Assembly: GCA_021442155.1 (NCBI GenBank) | Contig: CM038222.1 | Coordinates: 114,331,121-114,395,120 of the forward strand | Length of the DNA stretch: 64,000 bases | Direction of reading: 5' to 3' | Source: Cymbidium sinense | Lineage: Eukaryota; Streptophyta; Magnoliopsida; Asparagales; Orchidaceae | Shown here: piece after piece, positions 10,950 to 22,597 of the stretch | Layout: each line of letters starts with the position of its first letter | Numbering within the stretch: position 1 is the stretch's first letter | Translations under genes and position numbers: made by a program | The notes under the pieces: model-generated | Seen by the model: the letters and a program-made list of their open reading frames with translations, nothing else | Told to the model about the DNA's origin: nothing | Databases searched by the model: none

Positions 10950-11850
10950 TTGACGGGTCGCTATTCACCGCCCACTCTACCGACCCCTCTTAGGGTGTCA
11001 GTGGTTGAGTTGGTCAAGACTATCCAGAATAAGGAGCGCTTAAAGCAACCACCACCTATGAAAGTTGATGGAATTTGCAACCACTCAAGGTACTGCATTT
11101 ATAACCATCATCATGGATATTACACTGAAGGGTGCCATTATATAAGGAGCCTAGTTAATGAGTTAATCAAAGTGGAAAAGCTTAAGGAGGTCACCAGGAG
11201 GAAGGATAAGGAAGTCACTGAAATGACAATAAACCTGTACTTGTACATATCATCCATATTGTGGGAGTCATTCCCACCATCTTTGGTGGCAACAAAGAGT
11301 TCTCAAGAAAACCAAGTCATCATAATAGCTCTAACTGCTAATTATCAAGTTGGAAGTATCTTGATTGACATGGGGAGCTCAATCAATATCATCTTCAATT
11401 TCGTCTTTGATAAGTTGAGATTAGCAAATTCTAAACTCGAAATTATAAGGGGATCATTGTATGGCTTCTCAGGAGAACGAAGAAAGACTGAAGGGATGAT
11501 CACTCTTCCTATAACTTGGTGAGATGACAAGAAACAATTCACAACTATGGTTGATTTTGTTGTTGTGGAGGCTCCTACTACTTATAATATCATCTTCAAC
11601 TGAGATTTGCTTAACACACTCAGAGTAGTAGTATCAATGTATCACGTAGTCATCAAATTCTCTAATGGAGGCAAAGAAATTACTGTCAAAGGAAATCTCA
11701 ATCAATCATGTGCTTGGTATTTAAAAGTCATTGGCATGCCAGGTAACGAAGACGGAGTCTTACAGTTAGATGCCATGTGAACTAGGATCAAATTCCTCGA
11801 GGAGATAAAATAAGTCCTGACCATGCAAGATAATGGGCAAGTCCTGTATC
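10950..11850 (+). pseudogene. Ty3/gypsy gag zinc-knuckle region and protease
   Basis: The frame 10950-11522 encodes CNHSRYCIYNHHHGYYTEGC, a degenerate form of the C.FH.DHGH.TE.C motif of plant gypsy gag, then ELIK.EKLKE. The aspartic protease core follows as IDMGSSINIIF at about 11364-11396. The catalytic D-T/S-G is changed to D-M-G (codons 11367-11375). LYGFSGER and ITLPI follow, as in gypsy proteases. After a stop at 11520 the frame continues with FVVVEAPTTYNIIFN, equivalent to the family's F.VVD.PS.YN.ILGRP, and with VVSMYHVVIKF. The protease is inactive by the DMG change and nonsense codons. The element appears cut near 11.95 kb, where an oppositely oriented element begins. Confidence 0.85.
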
Positions 11851-11959
11851 TCACAACTCGATGTATTTGAGTGAATTTTTGACATTGCATATCGATAATT
11901 ATTGTTTCCTTTCATCCTTGATCAACACTAAACTTACAACATCTTCTCCAACCCTTAGT

Positions 11960-12610
11960 GGGGGTGGTGATGTGAACTAACTTCAACTCCAAAAAAAGTG
12001 GCTTCACATTCTAGCATCCACTCAAACCTCCTAGCTTTTATAAAAATTTTGAAGAAAGGAAAGTAATGTTCAACTGCTCAGAGATGAAGTGATTTAATCT
12101 AACAATTCACCTAGTGAGTTGCTACATCTCCTTAGCTATCTTGTGGGATAGCATGTCAAAAATATCTTTGAATTAATCAAATTCCATCTTTATTCCTTCT
12201 GAGGTGAAGAGGTACCTCGAGAATTTATCTTAGCATGTGTCGAATGTACACTTCAAGAGATTTAGGTACATGTGTATTTCCTTAATGTAGAAAAAGTCTC
12301 CTTCAAATTTAATATATCTTACTCTTGGGACTTACTCTTCATTAATAGGTCATCCACATATACTTCTACATTTCTTCCCTTCAACACCTTGAACACTTGA
12401 TCCATTATTCTTTGGTTAGCAACGCTTGCATTCTTCAAACCAAAGAGCATGACTTTATAACAATACAGTCCTTCCCTAACAATTAAGATTTTTTTTTCAA
12501 TTTGGTCAAGTGCATTTTGATTTGGTAATAGGATGGGAAGGCATCTACAAAACCCATTATTGGGTATCCCACTATCGAGTCAATAAGCATGTTAGTTTGA
12601 GGTCATTTGT
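11960..12610 (-). pseudogene. Ty3/gypsy reverse transcriptase palm/thumb (minus)
   Basis: Clear RT on minus. From about 12465 downward it reads KVMLFGLKNASVANQRIMDQ, then GRNVEVYVDDLLMKSKSQE, with the catalytic YVDD encoded at 12349-12360. ETFSTLRKY and a LLKCTFDT segment follow, and then the connection region (LNHFISEQ) to about 12000. Upstream, GYPIMGFVDAF at about 12530-12570 corresponds to the D..SGY.QI segment. The VEVYVDD(M/L)L(V/M)KSK signature is typical of Tat/Retand-like plant gypsy RT. The YVDD is intact, but in-frame stops and frameshifts abolish the protein. Confidence 0.9.
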
Positions 12611-13260
12611 ATCCATCCATCAAGCATGTCGAGTTTAGATTCAGGATATCTACACACTATTGGTCTTTATCATTGGCCTATGTGCCATTACCACATTGGA
12701 GATTCACTTAAGATATTGAACCTCCTAAATGAAATCTACTTTAATTAGTTTATTATTACTTCCTAAATCAGTTCAACAAGTAGAGTTGCAACCTTCAGCA
12801 TCTTCTGCTTGATGAGGCAAGCGTCCTTTCTATATTGAGTCAATGCAAACTATATTATATATATTCCATATATTTAGGTCCTTGCACAATGTTTGTACTA
12901 ATGCATCTTTATACTCATTGCTATAAGTGAAGATAACTCTTAGGACTCACTCTGGGTCATCTTCAGTCACCTATATCTCCTCGATGGCTTATAAAGTCTC
13001 TAATCATATTTGAGTGGCTTCTTGCTGGAAGATCTCATTGGTTTCTTAAAGTCACTCACTACCTTCAATTAGTGTGTTGTTGACTTATTAAGGACACTGT
13101 AAATAGTAATATTTCCTGCCTACTTGTAGGCAACTTCAGTGCTATATGGTACGTTGAAATCACAACCCTGAAAGTGACCAAAGATAGCATTGTAGGTGGT
13201 TAGTGTACTTACAATGATGAAATCCACCATGATGGAAAACTGTTTTTCCCCTTCTCCCTA
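12611..13260 (-). pseudogene. Ty3/gypsy protease/RT N-terminal region (minus)
   Basis: Decayed sequence between gag and RT of the same minus element. The best-preserved piece, at about 13150-13235, reads VDFIIVSTLTTYNAIFGH on minus. It is equivalent to the F.VV..PS.YN.ILGRP segment after the gypsy protease. The remainder is too degenerate to place residues. The active-site DTG is not seen. Confidence 0.6.
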
Positions 13261-14330
13261 GGTTATAAAGAGAGTGATCATTTCTTTAATTTCTCTTTTT
13301 TCCTCTAAAAATAATAAAGTGTTCTAGCAATAGGTGTGAGTTTTTAACTTTCCAAATTCCACTCCTTAAAAACTAATTTGAAAATAATATTGATTGAACT
13401 ATAAGTGTCTATCAATATACTCCCCATCTAATAGTTTCCTATTTATGTTGTGATGACTACCGTGTCATTGTACTGATTGTCGACTGCAGGTTGGTCTTTT
13501 CTACAAAGATAATATGTATTATCTCTATAGTGGGCACTTGTATCATGGCTATCAAATTCGCCTCCCTCAACCTTAGTCGCTTGAAACTTGTTCGTTACAT
13601 GGACTCACCATCCCATCTGAGGATTGCTAGTATGACTCTTGTAATGTGGATGGCCTTGGTAGGTGTAAACACATTCCCTTATCTTCTATGGGTTCTTTTC
13701 CTGGCATTCTTATGAATTCCTTCAATTTCCACCTTTAATGAGTTCTTCAATCAAACTCCCTACATATCTTCACTCTTCTGTATCATGCCTATGCTCTTAC
13801 CTCTTCAAGTTGCACAATTGTCCATTGTCTCTCATCAATGTTGGGCCTTTGAAGTTTTCCTCATTTTGAATAACCTCTACTACTCAACTATGAATACTCG
13901 TTGTGGTATGGTCAAGTGGTTGTATCTCCTAATGGGCTGGTGGGGTGATAGTATGTGTGGGCCTCTGAATAGGCCTCCTTTGGGGTTTGCGAGTATGTTA
14001 TGCACTTGGCTTCCTCTCCATCCTCTTTCTTCATAACCTTTCTCCAAAATGATAGTTCAGAGGTAACTTTTTCATAGGATTCTCCTTATAAGTTGCTTAA
14101 GAGGACTGGGTGATATCATTATATTTTTTAGCATTCACATGATTATTGACAAGCTCCAATAACTCTGCCAATGTTCTTGATTGTTGTAAGCCAATGACAT
14201 ATCTAAACGAACCCTCTCTAAAGCTTTGGGTACGTGCAATTAAGATGACAAAAAGCTCTAAATCATTTACTACAAAACACCTCCATCTATAAGCTAGTAA
14301 TAAATTTTCTTTATGACTCCCCAAATTCCT
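13261..14330 (-). pseudogene. Ty3/gypsy gag remnant (minus)
   Basis: N-terminal gag part of the minus element. The 14097-14324 frame ends with SRTLAELLELVNNHVNAKKY, matching the conserved TLAELL.RA..YI.AEE motif at the end of the gypsy capsid domain. Below it, about 13480-14050 reads as a Pro/Arg-rich linker with stops. Plus-strand open frames here (13491-13715, 13785-14036) are shadows. Order and orientation fit one element: gag 14.3, protease 13.2, RT 12.4 kb. Confidence 0.65.
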
Positions 14331-15243
14331 ATCACATTTATAATAGAATATGTGAACTTTTAAGAGTAAATTAAATGATAAATATCCTTAAGAGTTCGAC
14401 AAAGAATGAAATTTAAAATTTTCTATTTAAATCAACTTATATATTCCTAGAAATGGAGCAACAAGTGGATAGTGAGATATTTATGACAATGTTTAGGGAT
14501 TTAAGTTAATAAGATGGCTCAATGAAGACAATGAAGAGGAGACCAGACAAAACACAGCATAGAACATCTAACAAGGATATATGTTATAAACAATGGAAAC
14601 AAAATCCAACAAGGCTATTTGTTTTTCCTAACATAACATAAACATCCATGAATAGTAACTTTAAAAATCCAATGATCATATAATTAAAATTTTAAATTAT
14701 TAAATTTTATACACATGCTCATTAAGAGATTCATTTTTTTAGAAAGATCTACATATGCCACTTTATTTATTATATTTGCAAAATTATCAATTAAAAATTT
14801 TAACTAGCAAATTCATATGTTTTTAAGTGCTAAAATCAAATTATTTAAAATCCAATAAAATTAAATTAAAAATAATTAACAATTATAACGAATTCCAACA
14901 TTCGAATGCAGCTATGTCAAATTAGAAGACATGAGTTTTATAAGTAACTAAAATTTGAGATATATACATATTTGCCTTAATTGTTCGATGAATTGAGATT
15001 TAGCTTTGATTGAGCAATTGCAATTTCTATTCTTCCTCTTTCTAGATTTTGCATAAGAATTAAGTATAATGATGGCGCCAATAACAATATAAGTTATGGT
15101 ACAAGTTGCTCAAATTAATTCTTAGTAACATTCACTAACTAATATAGGATTGCTTTCCCTTCAAAATATTGATTGATTGAAAACATAGGATTGCTACCTA
15201 CGATAACGATATCGTTTGAAATTGAAGTAAATGTGCAGAATTC
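14331..15243. other. AT-rich, no supported gene
   Basis: I see no coding signal, repeat boundary or RNA gene here. A poly-A/T-rich background dominates. Confidence 0.5.
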
Positions 15244-15255
15244 CTCATTCGAATG
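15244..15255. repeat. Left target-site duplication of SINE
   Basis: CTCATTCGAATG, identical to 15433-15444. The two copies flank the SINE exactly and mark its insertion. Confidence 0.9.
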
Positions 15256-15432
15256 TTTTTTTTTTTTTTAGCAGTGTCCTAATCCCACCCATTATATATG
15301 GCGTGTGAGCATGACTAATCCCGGCGGCAAGCAAACCGCCCCATTTCTTTCACCGTTAAGGTAGTTCATTTGAAAGAATCACCTTTAAAGCATTATCATT
15401 TACCCTCACCAACTGAGCTAAGAGCGGTGGGT
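15256..15432 (-). mobile_element. tRNA-derived SINE (minus strand)
   Basis: A 177-bp element. On minus it starts ACCCACCGCTCT and then has TAGCTCAGTTGG (15409-15420), a perfect RNA polymerase III A-box consensus. A degenerate B-box-like CTTTCAAATGA follows about 40 bp downstream. The body contains GGGATTAGTCATGCTC, resembling the conserved body of several plant SINEs. It ends in a 14-nt poly(A) tail (T run 15256-15269 on plus). Perfect 12-bp duplications flank it, as expected for target-primed insertion by a LINE machinery. The A-box made me consider a tRNA gene, but there is no cloverleaf. The perfect duplication suggests a fairly recent insertion. The family name is unknown. Confidence 0.88.
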
Positions 15433-15444
15433 CTCATTCGAATG
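15433..15444. repeat. Right target-site duplication of SINE
   Basis: Second copy of CTCATTCGAATG. The 5' end of the minus-oriented SINE begins directly to its left. Confidence 0.9.
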
Positions 15445-15653
15445 TTCATTTAAAGCCCTTCTTATGAGAATATTCCCATTCCTTGTTTACTATTCGAAAG
15501 GCCTGCTCGTAAGAATATTCATAATAAAAACATGAGCAAAGTAGTCTCAATGAAGAAATTGTGGGGAGGGAGGAGGGAGGGGGGAGGGAGGCCGAGGGAA
15601 GTTAAAAAGTACTCACGATGTCTTTCTAAGGTGGTCCTGCATGAAATCTTATT

Positions 15654-16058
15654 ATGCATGTCTCATTACTGACGCCATCCTTTTCTATATTATACACAGG
15701 AGCATCTAATTTGTCAACGAAGATCAGGATAAAATATATTGAACTTATAACCCTGCACTATTTTTGGCCGAGGGCTGCCATGATCGTAATGTGTTTGATT
15801 ATATTTGTTCCATTCATATCCTGTGTGAACGCGGTTGAACTACTTTGTCTTTCTTGGCCTGTATTTGTCAAGCCACCAATACACCTGCATGCAGTCGTAA
15901 ACTTCAAACTTTTTTATACTAATTTTAAATGGTTGAAGGACAATGCCAAGCAATATCCCTTAATAAGCGAGGCAGCTTCAAAGTGGGGAGAATATGCTTT
16001 TATTAACTTCAATTGCTTACTGTTTATAAGTTATAGGGAAAAAATTACATTTGGCTGA
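15654..16058 (+). other. Unrecognised 134-codon ORF
   Basis: An open plus frame starting MHVSLLTPSFSILYTGASNL. It contains a hydrophobic stretch (MIVMCLIIFVPFISCVNAVE, about residues 44-63) and a more polar C-terminal part with NAKQYPLISEAASKWGEYAF. I do not recognise a family. It is long for this AT-rich background and has some coding-like composition near its end, but there is no splice or expression support. Chance or a decayed exon are both possible. Confidence 0.25.
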
Positions 16059-16555
16059 AAATTGAGGTTCTTTAAAATATATTACAATTATTATTTTCTA
16101 TAGCATTTTATTTTTTTGATTACATTGTTGACAGCTTCCCAGCCCAGAGAGATAATGTAGAATTGATGTCAGGTTGACAACTAATCACAAAATTAATGTC
16201 AAAACTAGTAACATGGCATTCGCTTGAAAGCAAAATATCATGGCTTAACTAAATTGTGATGAAAGTGAGCAAGGGCGGTGATATAAGAAGCTATAAATAT
16301 TTGATATTTGTGTGCAAATCTGGATAAACTATAATGCTTCTATAAGTTAATTCATGAATGAACATAAATATGGTATCTCAAAACACAATATGAGATTCAA
16401 GGTCAAATTACATATAACTTGGTCTCGCTATAAACATAAATTCAATTTCTAATAAAGGCTCAAACCCATTCTTAAGTTTAAATTCAGGCATCAACTCCTG
16501 TATAAATGTAGATTCAAGAATGTGTCAATACGTGCTTAGATTCAAAGTCAAAATT

Positions 16556-16557
<2 letters not shown>

Positions 16558-16646
<89 letters not shown>

Positions 16647-16671
16647 TACATACATACATACATACATATAT
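16558..16671. repeat. (TA)n microsatellite with (CATA)n end
   Basis: About 85 bp of perfect alternating AT followed by several CATA units. The open frame through it (Tyr-Ile repeats) is an artefact of the repeat. Confidence 0.95.
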
Positions 16672-16839
16672 ATCAATTGTAACTATAAATCTTCATCAAA
16701 TTCATCTCCAAAAGGATATCATGAACTTGAGATTCTTCAATAAGATCAAATTTGATCAAGCATGATTTTATGTTGGTACATAATTGATAGACTTTAGAAA
16801 TGAAAGAAATGATTTTCTTTAAAAACTTTAGTTACAAGT

Positions 16840-17345
16840 GTTGTTATTCTAACAAAACATTCCTAATGTCTCAATATCCAAAGATTTTAATAAAGCCATG
16901 TTCATGATTTTTAGTGAATTGTAGCTTAATTGATTACAAATCTCTAGCCTAAAACTTTTAAAACATAATAAAAATAAAATAATAATAATGCAAATGATGT
17001 TTAGATTGAAGACTAATAAGTCTATCTCAGTATTCATACACAACCTATTCAGCTTGTTGGCAATGCTTACATTATTCATAGAATAGATCATAATATTTAT
17101 CCAATGGCGAACATTGATGTAGTTTTAGGCAAGCCCGTATAGATTTAATTTCACTAGCAATAGTCATTTAGAATCAAATAAATGCTGCTCATTAAATAAT
17201 TGCTCTAGATTATCAATTCACAACAAAAATTCTTGAAGATTATACCTCCCATCAAATGTAGGACAATAATTTAGATCATCATAATTAATAACATTATGTT
17301 CATTAGAACCATGCCACAACACCATTTTGTTTGATCTATATCTTT
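16840..17345 (-). pseudogene. Possible gypsy gag remnant
   Basis: Minus translation from about 17305 gives YDDLNYCPTFDGRYNLQEFL, then SLEQLFNEQHLFDSK, a LLLVKLNLYGLA segment and NYINVRHW. This order resembles the chromovirus-type gag core (P.F.G......FL.W....E..F......KV......L.G.A..WW). A lysine-poor tail (NNVSIANKLNRLC) follows, with several stops. The resemblance is moderate and unsupported by neighbouring pol sequence. Confidence 0.35.
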
Positions 17346-18765
17346 TATTCATTTTTTGATTGATCCAATTAATGACATTTTTTAATTAATATCTTACCAA
17401 TTGGATGCAAAACATTTAAGAGTTTAGAGTTCCCAAATGCAATAAAGGATTAATGCATAATGAAAACACAAGACACAATTCGCAAGTTACAAACTCTCAA
17501 TTTTATCAAATATTAGTTATTTTTAATGTAAAAAGTAGCAAGCACCTTATTTCAATCCAAACAATAATGTAATAGCTATCAAAATTTTACATTTTTTTGA
17601 AAACATTAAACAAAAATACAAAATCTTGACCATTGAGATTCGTACAAAAAAATCCACCATATCATAATTGATAAAATTCAATCACACACACTAGTTATTA
17701 AAATAAATAACGAGACCAAAAATAGAAATCACCAATGAAAGATTCAGGCCTCATGTTGGTTAAAGAAGAATGTCCTGAAAAGTAGCTGTCAAATAAAAAG
17801 TACTGAATGAACCCAAATCCTATAGCCTACAAATGAGAATTGAGAAAAAAAAAAAATTTTAATTCAATACTCAATCTTCAATGAATTACACACCTCTTAG
17901 GGGTCCTATTGACAATCTAAAAAATGCTGAACTATAATAATTTCTCAAAATCCATCAAGATGAGTCAAATATAGTAGGTTTAGAAACATCTTATATGTAT
18001 TCTTACTAGTTTCCTAAGTTTCCCATATAAAATAGCTCTCAATTTTTTCACAAAAATAACAAACATATTGCATGTGCTACAATGCCTCTAACCTAAGAAA
18101 CTAAAGAAGAAAAAGCCACAGCATGAAAGTGTTGTCCATTTGCTAGTCTTAACAAAGAGATCATAGAAGAAAAAAGTGAAAACAGTTTCAAGAAATCAAT
18201 GACTACTAAAGAAAATCATTAATTGCTACAATCTCAAGAGCCATTGAAGGGAGATGCAAATGATACAATCCAAGGAAACAAGGAGCACAAAAGGAATGAT
18301 CATTTAGTATAGTAGTTTCATGAAAGAAGCACAAAAGAAAAAACTTAATTGAGTGCTAGAATCCTAAAAAAGGAAAACTATGGATTTTCATCTTACATTA
18401 GGTGGATTAGGACATTAAGCGACACCACACAAGTTATCTAGATCGAAAGTTAACTAAGTCTAAATTTAAGATTAGATTTGCCACATGAAATTTAAAGACG
18501 TTGAATGAAAAAAATAAATAAATAGAATTTGAATACACTATTTATATGAGATCATTTTAGTCTCAACTATCTAATGTATTTAATTTAGTCTCTTAAATCA
18601 TTAAGTATGATTAAACAAAATCTCTTTGTTGGATTACTTTATATCAAATATGAGGAATTGATCACTTAGACAAAACACTTTTAGAAATCTCTGCCATCCT
18701 TGGATGTGTTTTATGTGAATTTCATTTTTCATGAATATGAGTTAGTCTTACCGATTGAAGTGTCT
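17346..18765. other. AT-rich, no supported gene
   Basis: No coding signal, tandem structure or terminal repeat recognised. Confidence 0.5.
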
Positions 18766-20230
18766 AAACTAACTATGGGGTCCACCTTGCGAACAAATAA
18801 CTAGGCTTACATCCATTGAATGTCATTTATTAAGTGTGGGGTCTATTTTGCAAATAATGATTGGGCTTACATCCTTTAAAATGCCAATTTTGAAGTATGT
18901 CTTACAAACTATGATCAGCTTACATCAATTTCTAAATTATTAAGTGTGTTATCTGATTTAAGAATAAAGTTATTTGATTTGCAATGTATGTAAGCCCAAT
19001 TTATAAATGATATTAAGTGTGTTATCTGATTTGCAAACATTGAATGGGCTTACATCCATTGCAATGTAGAGCTTAAATGTGGTTGAAGTCTGCCTTGCAG
19101 ACATATATTGGGCTTATATCCATTGAAATATTGTTTTGGATTGATTCATTTTATGAATGCATATTGAACTAACATCCTTTTGGGCTTTCATATTGGATAT
19201 GATTGAGATCGGCCTTGCAGACACATATTGGGTTTACATCCATTAGAATGCCATAATGTTAATATGATTGATGTCTGCCTTGCAGACATACATGAATTAA
19301 ATCCATTGAAATGCTATGTTGGATATGTGATGCCTTGCAAACATACATTGGGCTTACATCCACTGAAATGATTGTTTAAGAGAAATATAGCATTGCAGAC
19401 GTACATTGGGTTTACATCCATTAGAATGTCTGTTTTTTATTTATAATTTTATTGGAATTGAAACAACCTAAAATTGTTAGGTTATTTTAATTTCTTCAAC
19501 AAATAATTAGATTGTATTTGAATTTCTGACACATTGTGTATAATTGAGTTGGAAGGCCTAGTTTCATTTTTATGACAAAACATATTGGGCTTATATCCAA
19601 TGGAAGGCCAATTTTAATATGATTGAAGACCTTGTAGACAAGCATTGGGCTTATATCCATTGGAACGCCATGTTTGGATGTAGAATTCATTTTATGAATA
19701 TAAGCTAGACTTATATCCCTTTAGAAGTGCCAAATTCCATCGGAAACCCAACATTTAAATGTAATGGGTTTTATGCACATATGTTGAACTTACATCCCTT
19801 TTGAAAAACCATTCATATGAATGGTGTTTGCCTTGCAAACTCATACTACACTTAGATCTATTAGAAAGCCAACTGTTTAAATACAAAGTTCATCTAGGGA
19901 ATAATTTGACCAAGATTAATGTAAAATTTGCCTTGCGAATATAGATTAAGCTTGGATCCTTTAAAAGGCTTTAAATTATAAGTAAAAGTTTTCCTTGTAG
20001 ACGTTTAGATTCGATTTAAGTTTATGCCCATTTAAAAGCTCGTATTAAGCATTGAGGTCTGTCTTGCAAACATGACTTGGACTTATATCCGTTGGAATGC
20101 CTTTGTTTAGAAAGCCTTTTAACTTTTCATGTGTTTAGAAAGTTTATGTTAAATACGGAATCCATTGGAATGTGTAGGTTAAATGTAGGTTCGTTTTATG
20201 AACAATAATTGGACTTACATCCTTGAAAAT
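18766..20230 (+). repeat. Degenerate ~60-bp tandem array A
   Basis: About 22 diverged units with a core like CTTGCAGACATA...TTGGGCTTACATCCATT. The GGCTTACATCC-type core recurs at about 18806, 18866, 18919, 19049, 19112, 19168, 19232, 19297, 19352, 19410, 19591, 19651, 19711 and 19791, mostly 53-65 bp apart. One unit near 18985-18998 is inverted (ATGTAAGCCCAAT). A non-repeat patch lies at 19430-19560. The same family appears inverted at 58.4-59.04 kb. There are no regular unique spacers, so this is not CRISPR. Tandem arrays inside Ogre/Tat 3' regions are a known source of such satellites, and that origin is inference here. Confidence 0.85.
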
Positions 20231-21443
20231 TACAGAATTATAATTTCTTTACAATTGAAAAATAACCTAAGCTTGTTATGTTATTTGATTCCTTTGCAAA
20301 CATTTAACACATGATGGTTCGGCCATTCGAATAACGGAAAACTATCAAGTTTTATTGGATAATTAGCAATTATTGAATTTTGTAAACACATTACATGAGT
20401 GAATTCATTTTGAACTTGTCATTCTTGCAATTTTTTTTTATAAATTTGTTACACAAATGAATTCGATATGCGAATTAATTAATTCTTAATTTGCGTGCAT
20501 TTAAATTTATTTAAGAGATTAATTATTTAGACTTAAATCCCCAACTTAAACCTTCGATTTATAATCTCTTTTTTATGTGACACAAAAGGTCGTAATTTAT
20601 CTTAACTTGAGAATTTCATGATTTTTATCAAAATATTCACAGTGAAAAAATAACATGACGGCTTAGGAGTGCTGTCATCTCTTCCTCTCTCTCTCTCTCT
20701 CCATTCTCATTTATTGTCTCATATGTGGTTTCGATGATGTGGATGACAATTGCTAAGATTCGAATCTTCCCTCTCTTTTTTTTTCTCTTTGTCCACACTC
20801 CCCCCACCCCACCCCCCTTCCTTTTTTTAGTTTTTTGCAACCATTTTCAACCATAAAAAAGGAACTAAAAATATTTTTGGATTATATTTGAATAGTTAAA
20901 AGACTTAATTTGACAAATTAGATAATTTCAGATTTAAACAACTCCGCATAAAAAATTCAAGGATCATTTTAATTACTTTATCAATTATGTAAATATTTGA
21001 CGTTCATTAAGCATGTCATTGTTTTCAATAATGAGTAATCCAGATGATAAGACACAATACTACCAATTCTTTATAAGTTGAGTTATCAATTTGAGTAAAA
21101 TTTTATGTACATGTCCACAATTGTATTTGGATTAGTTTCATTGGCTTTATTTTAAAAAAATCATTCATAAATAAGATTTTTAAACATCATAATAATACAA
21201 TATTAATTTTTTTGTTACCTTTTATTTCTTATAAGTTAGAACAATAACAATGGTATTGATTCATTTTAAAATCTGTATTAGTTAAATCTAATTGACTGAA
21301 AGTGAAGTTATTTATAAATAGTTAATGCATTGGACTCTATCAAAACTTCATAGTTAAGTGTCGCTTGGGTGAGAAGAGAATTAAGATGGGCAACCTCTAT
21401 AGAAATCCTCATATATCATATATGTGATCGTACACACACACAT

Positions 21444-21491
<48 letters not shown>

Positions 21492-22377
21492 AAAAACTAT
21501 TTATTAAATAAATAAACTTCAGTGTTTAATTGATGTAAAATTAGAAACTCAATATCTAATTATTAAACAATTGACGGAACCAATTATTAACTTTCGATAA
21601 GCAATAAACTAATTAATAGGCAACTTATTAATTAATTAAGCTTCATTGGTTTCTATTGTGCTTAATTGCTTATTAATCAAATGTGACAAATAAATTGATT
21701 AATAAGACTTAATCATATTTTCTTACATTCATTTCTTGTTGATTAATTAATCATACTTGATGCTTCAAATCCTAACAGTAGATAATTAACAAATCGAAGT
21801 AGTGATTAATTAAAGGGTAACTAGTACTTACTAACCAATGGACAATTGACCATAACTAATTAAAAGAAGATAAAAGCGACAAGATTAGTCCCAATTGGGA
21901 TAGAAAAAAGAAAGGAATCGAACTTTTTCTGAGGACATTCATTTTTCAAAAGAAATACAATGGGTAAAATAAGTATGCACAATGGACTGTATTACCACCA
22001 AGCTTAATTAGCCAATAAGAAAGTTTCTGTATTTAGTAATGACTAGAAGCCATGAATTCTAATATATTTTCAAAGTGAAATTACTAAACTAATCAAGTAA
22101 ACCCCTAAACTAGATAAATTTATCAAAAAATAAACATAGTTAGTAAATGCACATAATATACTTTCTGAAGTCATAACTAGAAAGTAATTTGACATAATCA
22201 AATAGTAATTAAGTTTAATCCATCTTGAATCAACTAATTAGTAGATAATTAGCCATATTAATAAAGCTTAGTTGCGTCAATGCAACTTAATAAGCTCAAC
22301 TATTAGGAAGATTACCGGTGTTCAATCCCAAGAGTTAGCTACAATTAAAGAATATTTAAGTATTAGTAGTGTCGAAC
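20231..22377. other. Intergenic AT-rich sequence with simple repeats
   Basis: No supported gene. Simple tracts include a CT run at 20685-20702, a pyrimidine/C-rich patch at 20768-20825 and a GA microsatellite at 21446-21488. The minus-strand Lys/Arg-rich frame at 20637-20840 is produced by the pyrimidine tract. Confidence 0.6.
21446..21488. repeat. (GA)n microsatellite
   Basis: Uninterrupted GA dinucleotides, about 21 units, preceded by a short CA-rich run. Confidence 0.95.
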
Positions 22378-22380
22378 TAA

Positions 22381-22588
22381 GGGTGCGTTTGGGGCAACAA
22401 AGTAGATAGAAAGTAACCAACTTTTGAGAACTAAAGCTGTTAGAGTATGGTAACTATTAGAAAGCTACTGTTTGAATTTTTTTAAAAAAAAAAGTATTTG
22501 TAATATAACAACTTTTTAAACAATAATTTTCCCCATAACAGCTTTACACTAGCTGTTCAAAAAGCTACAGTTGCCCCCAAACAGACCC
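22381..22588. mobile_element. Tourist/PIF-Harbinger-type MITE
   Basis: A 208-bp element. Its left end is GGGTGCGTTTGGGGCAAC. Its right end GTTGCCCCCAAACAGACCC is the near reverse complement. It is flanked on both sides by TAA (22378-22380 and 22589-22591), the 3-bp duplication expected of PIF/Harbinger relatives. Internally, sub-terminal segments are also partly inverted (AACTATTAGAAAGCT against AGCTTTACACTAGCTGTT). It is non-coding, so it is a MITE mobilised in trans. A hAT alternative would need an 8-bp duplication, which I do not see. Confidence 0.85.
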
Positions 22589-22597
22589 TAAGTATTA

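Noticed and set aside
13491..14036. Hydrophobic plus-strand ORFs as membrane proteins.
   Set aside because: They are antisense shadows of a minus-strand gypsy gag remnant.
15370..15432. A tRNA gene on minus, from the A-box TAGCTCAGTTGG.
   Set aside because: No acceptor stem or cloverleaf, degenerate B box, poly(A) tail and flanking 12-bp duplications identify a SINE.
16520..16765. 81-codon Tyr-Ile repeat protein.
   Set aside because: Translation of a TA microsatellite. The same applies to 43991-44218 on minus.
18766..20230. CRISPR-like repeat-spacer pattern.
   Set aside because: Units are degenerate, 53-65 bp apart with repetitive rather than unique intervals, and lie in plant nuclear DNA. 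It is a diverged tandem repeat.
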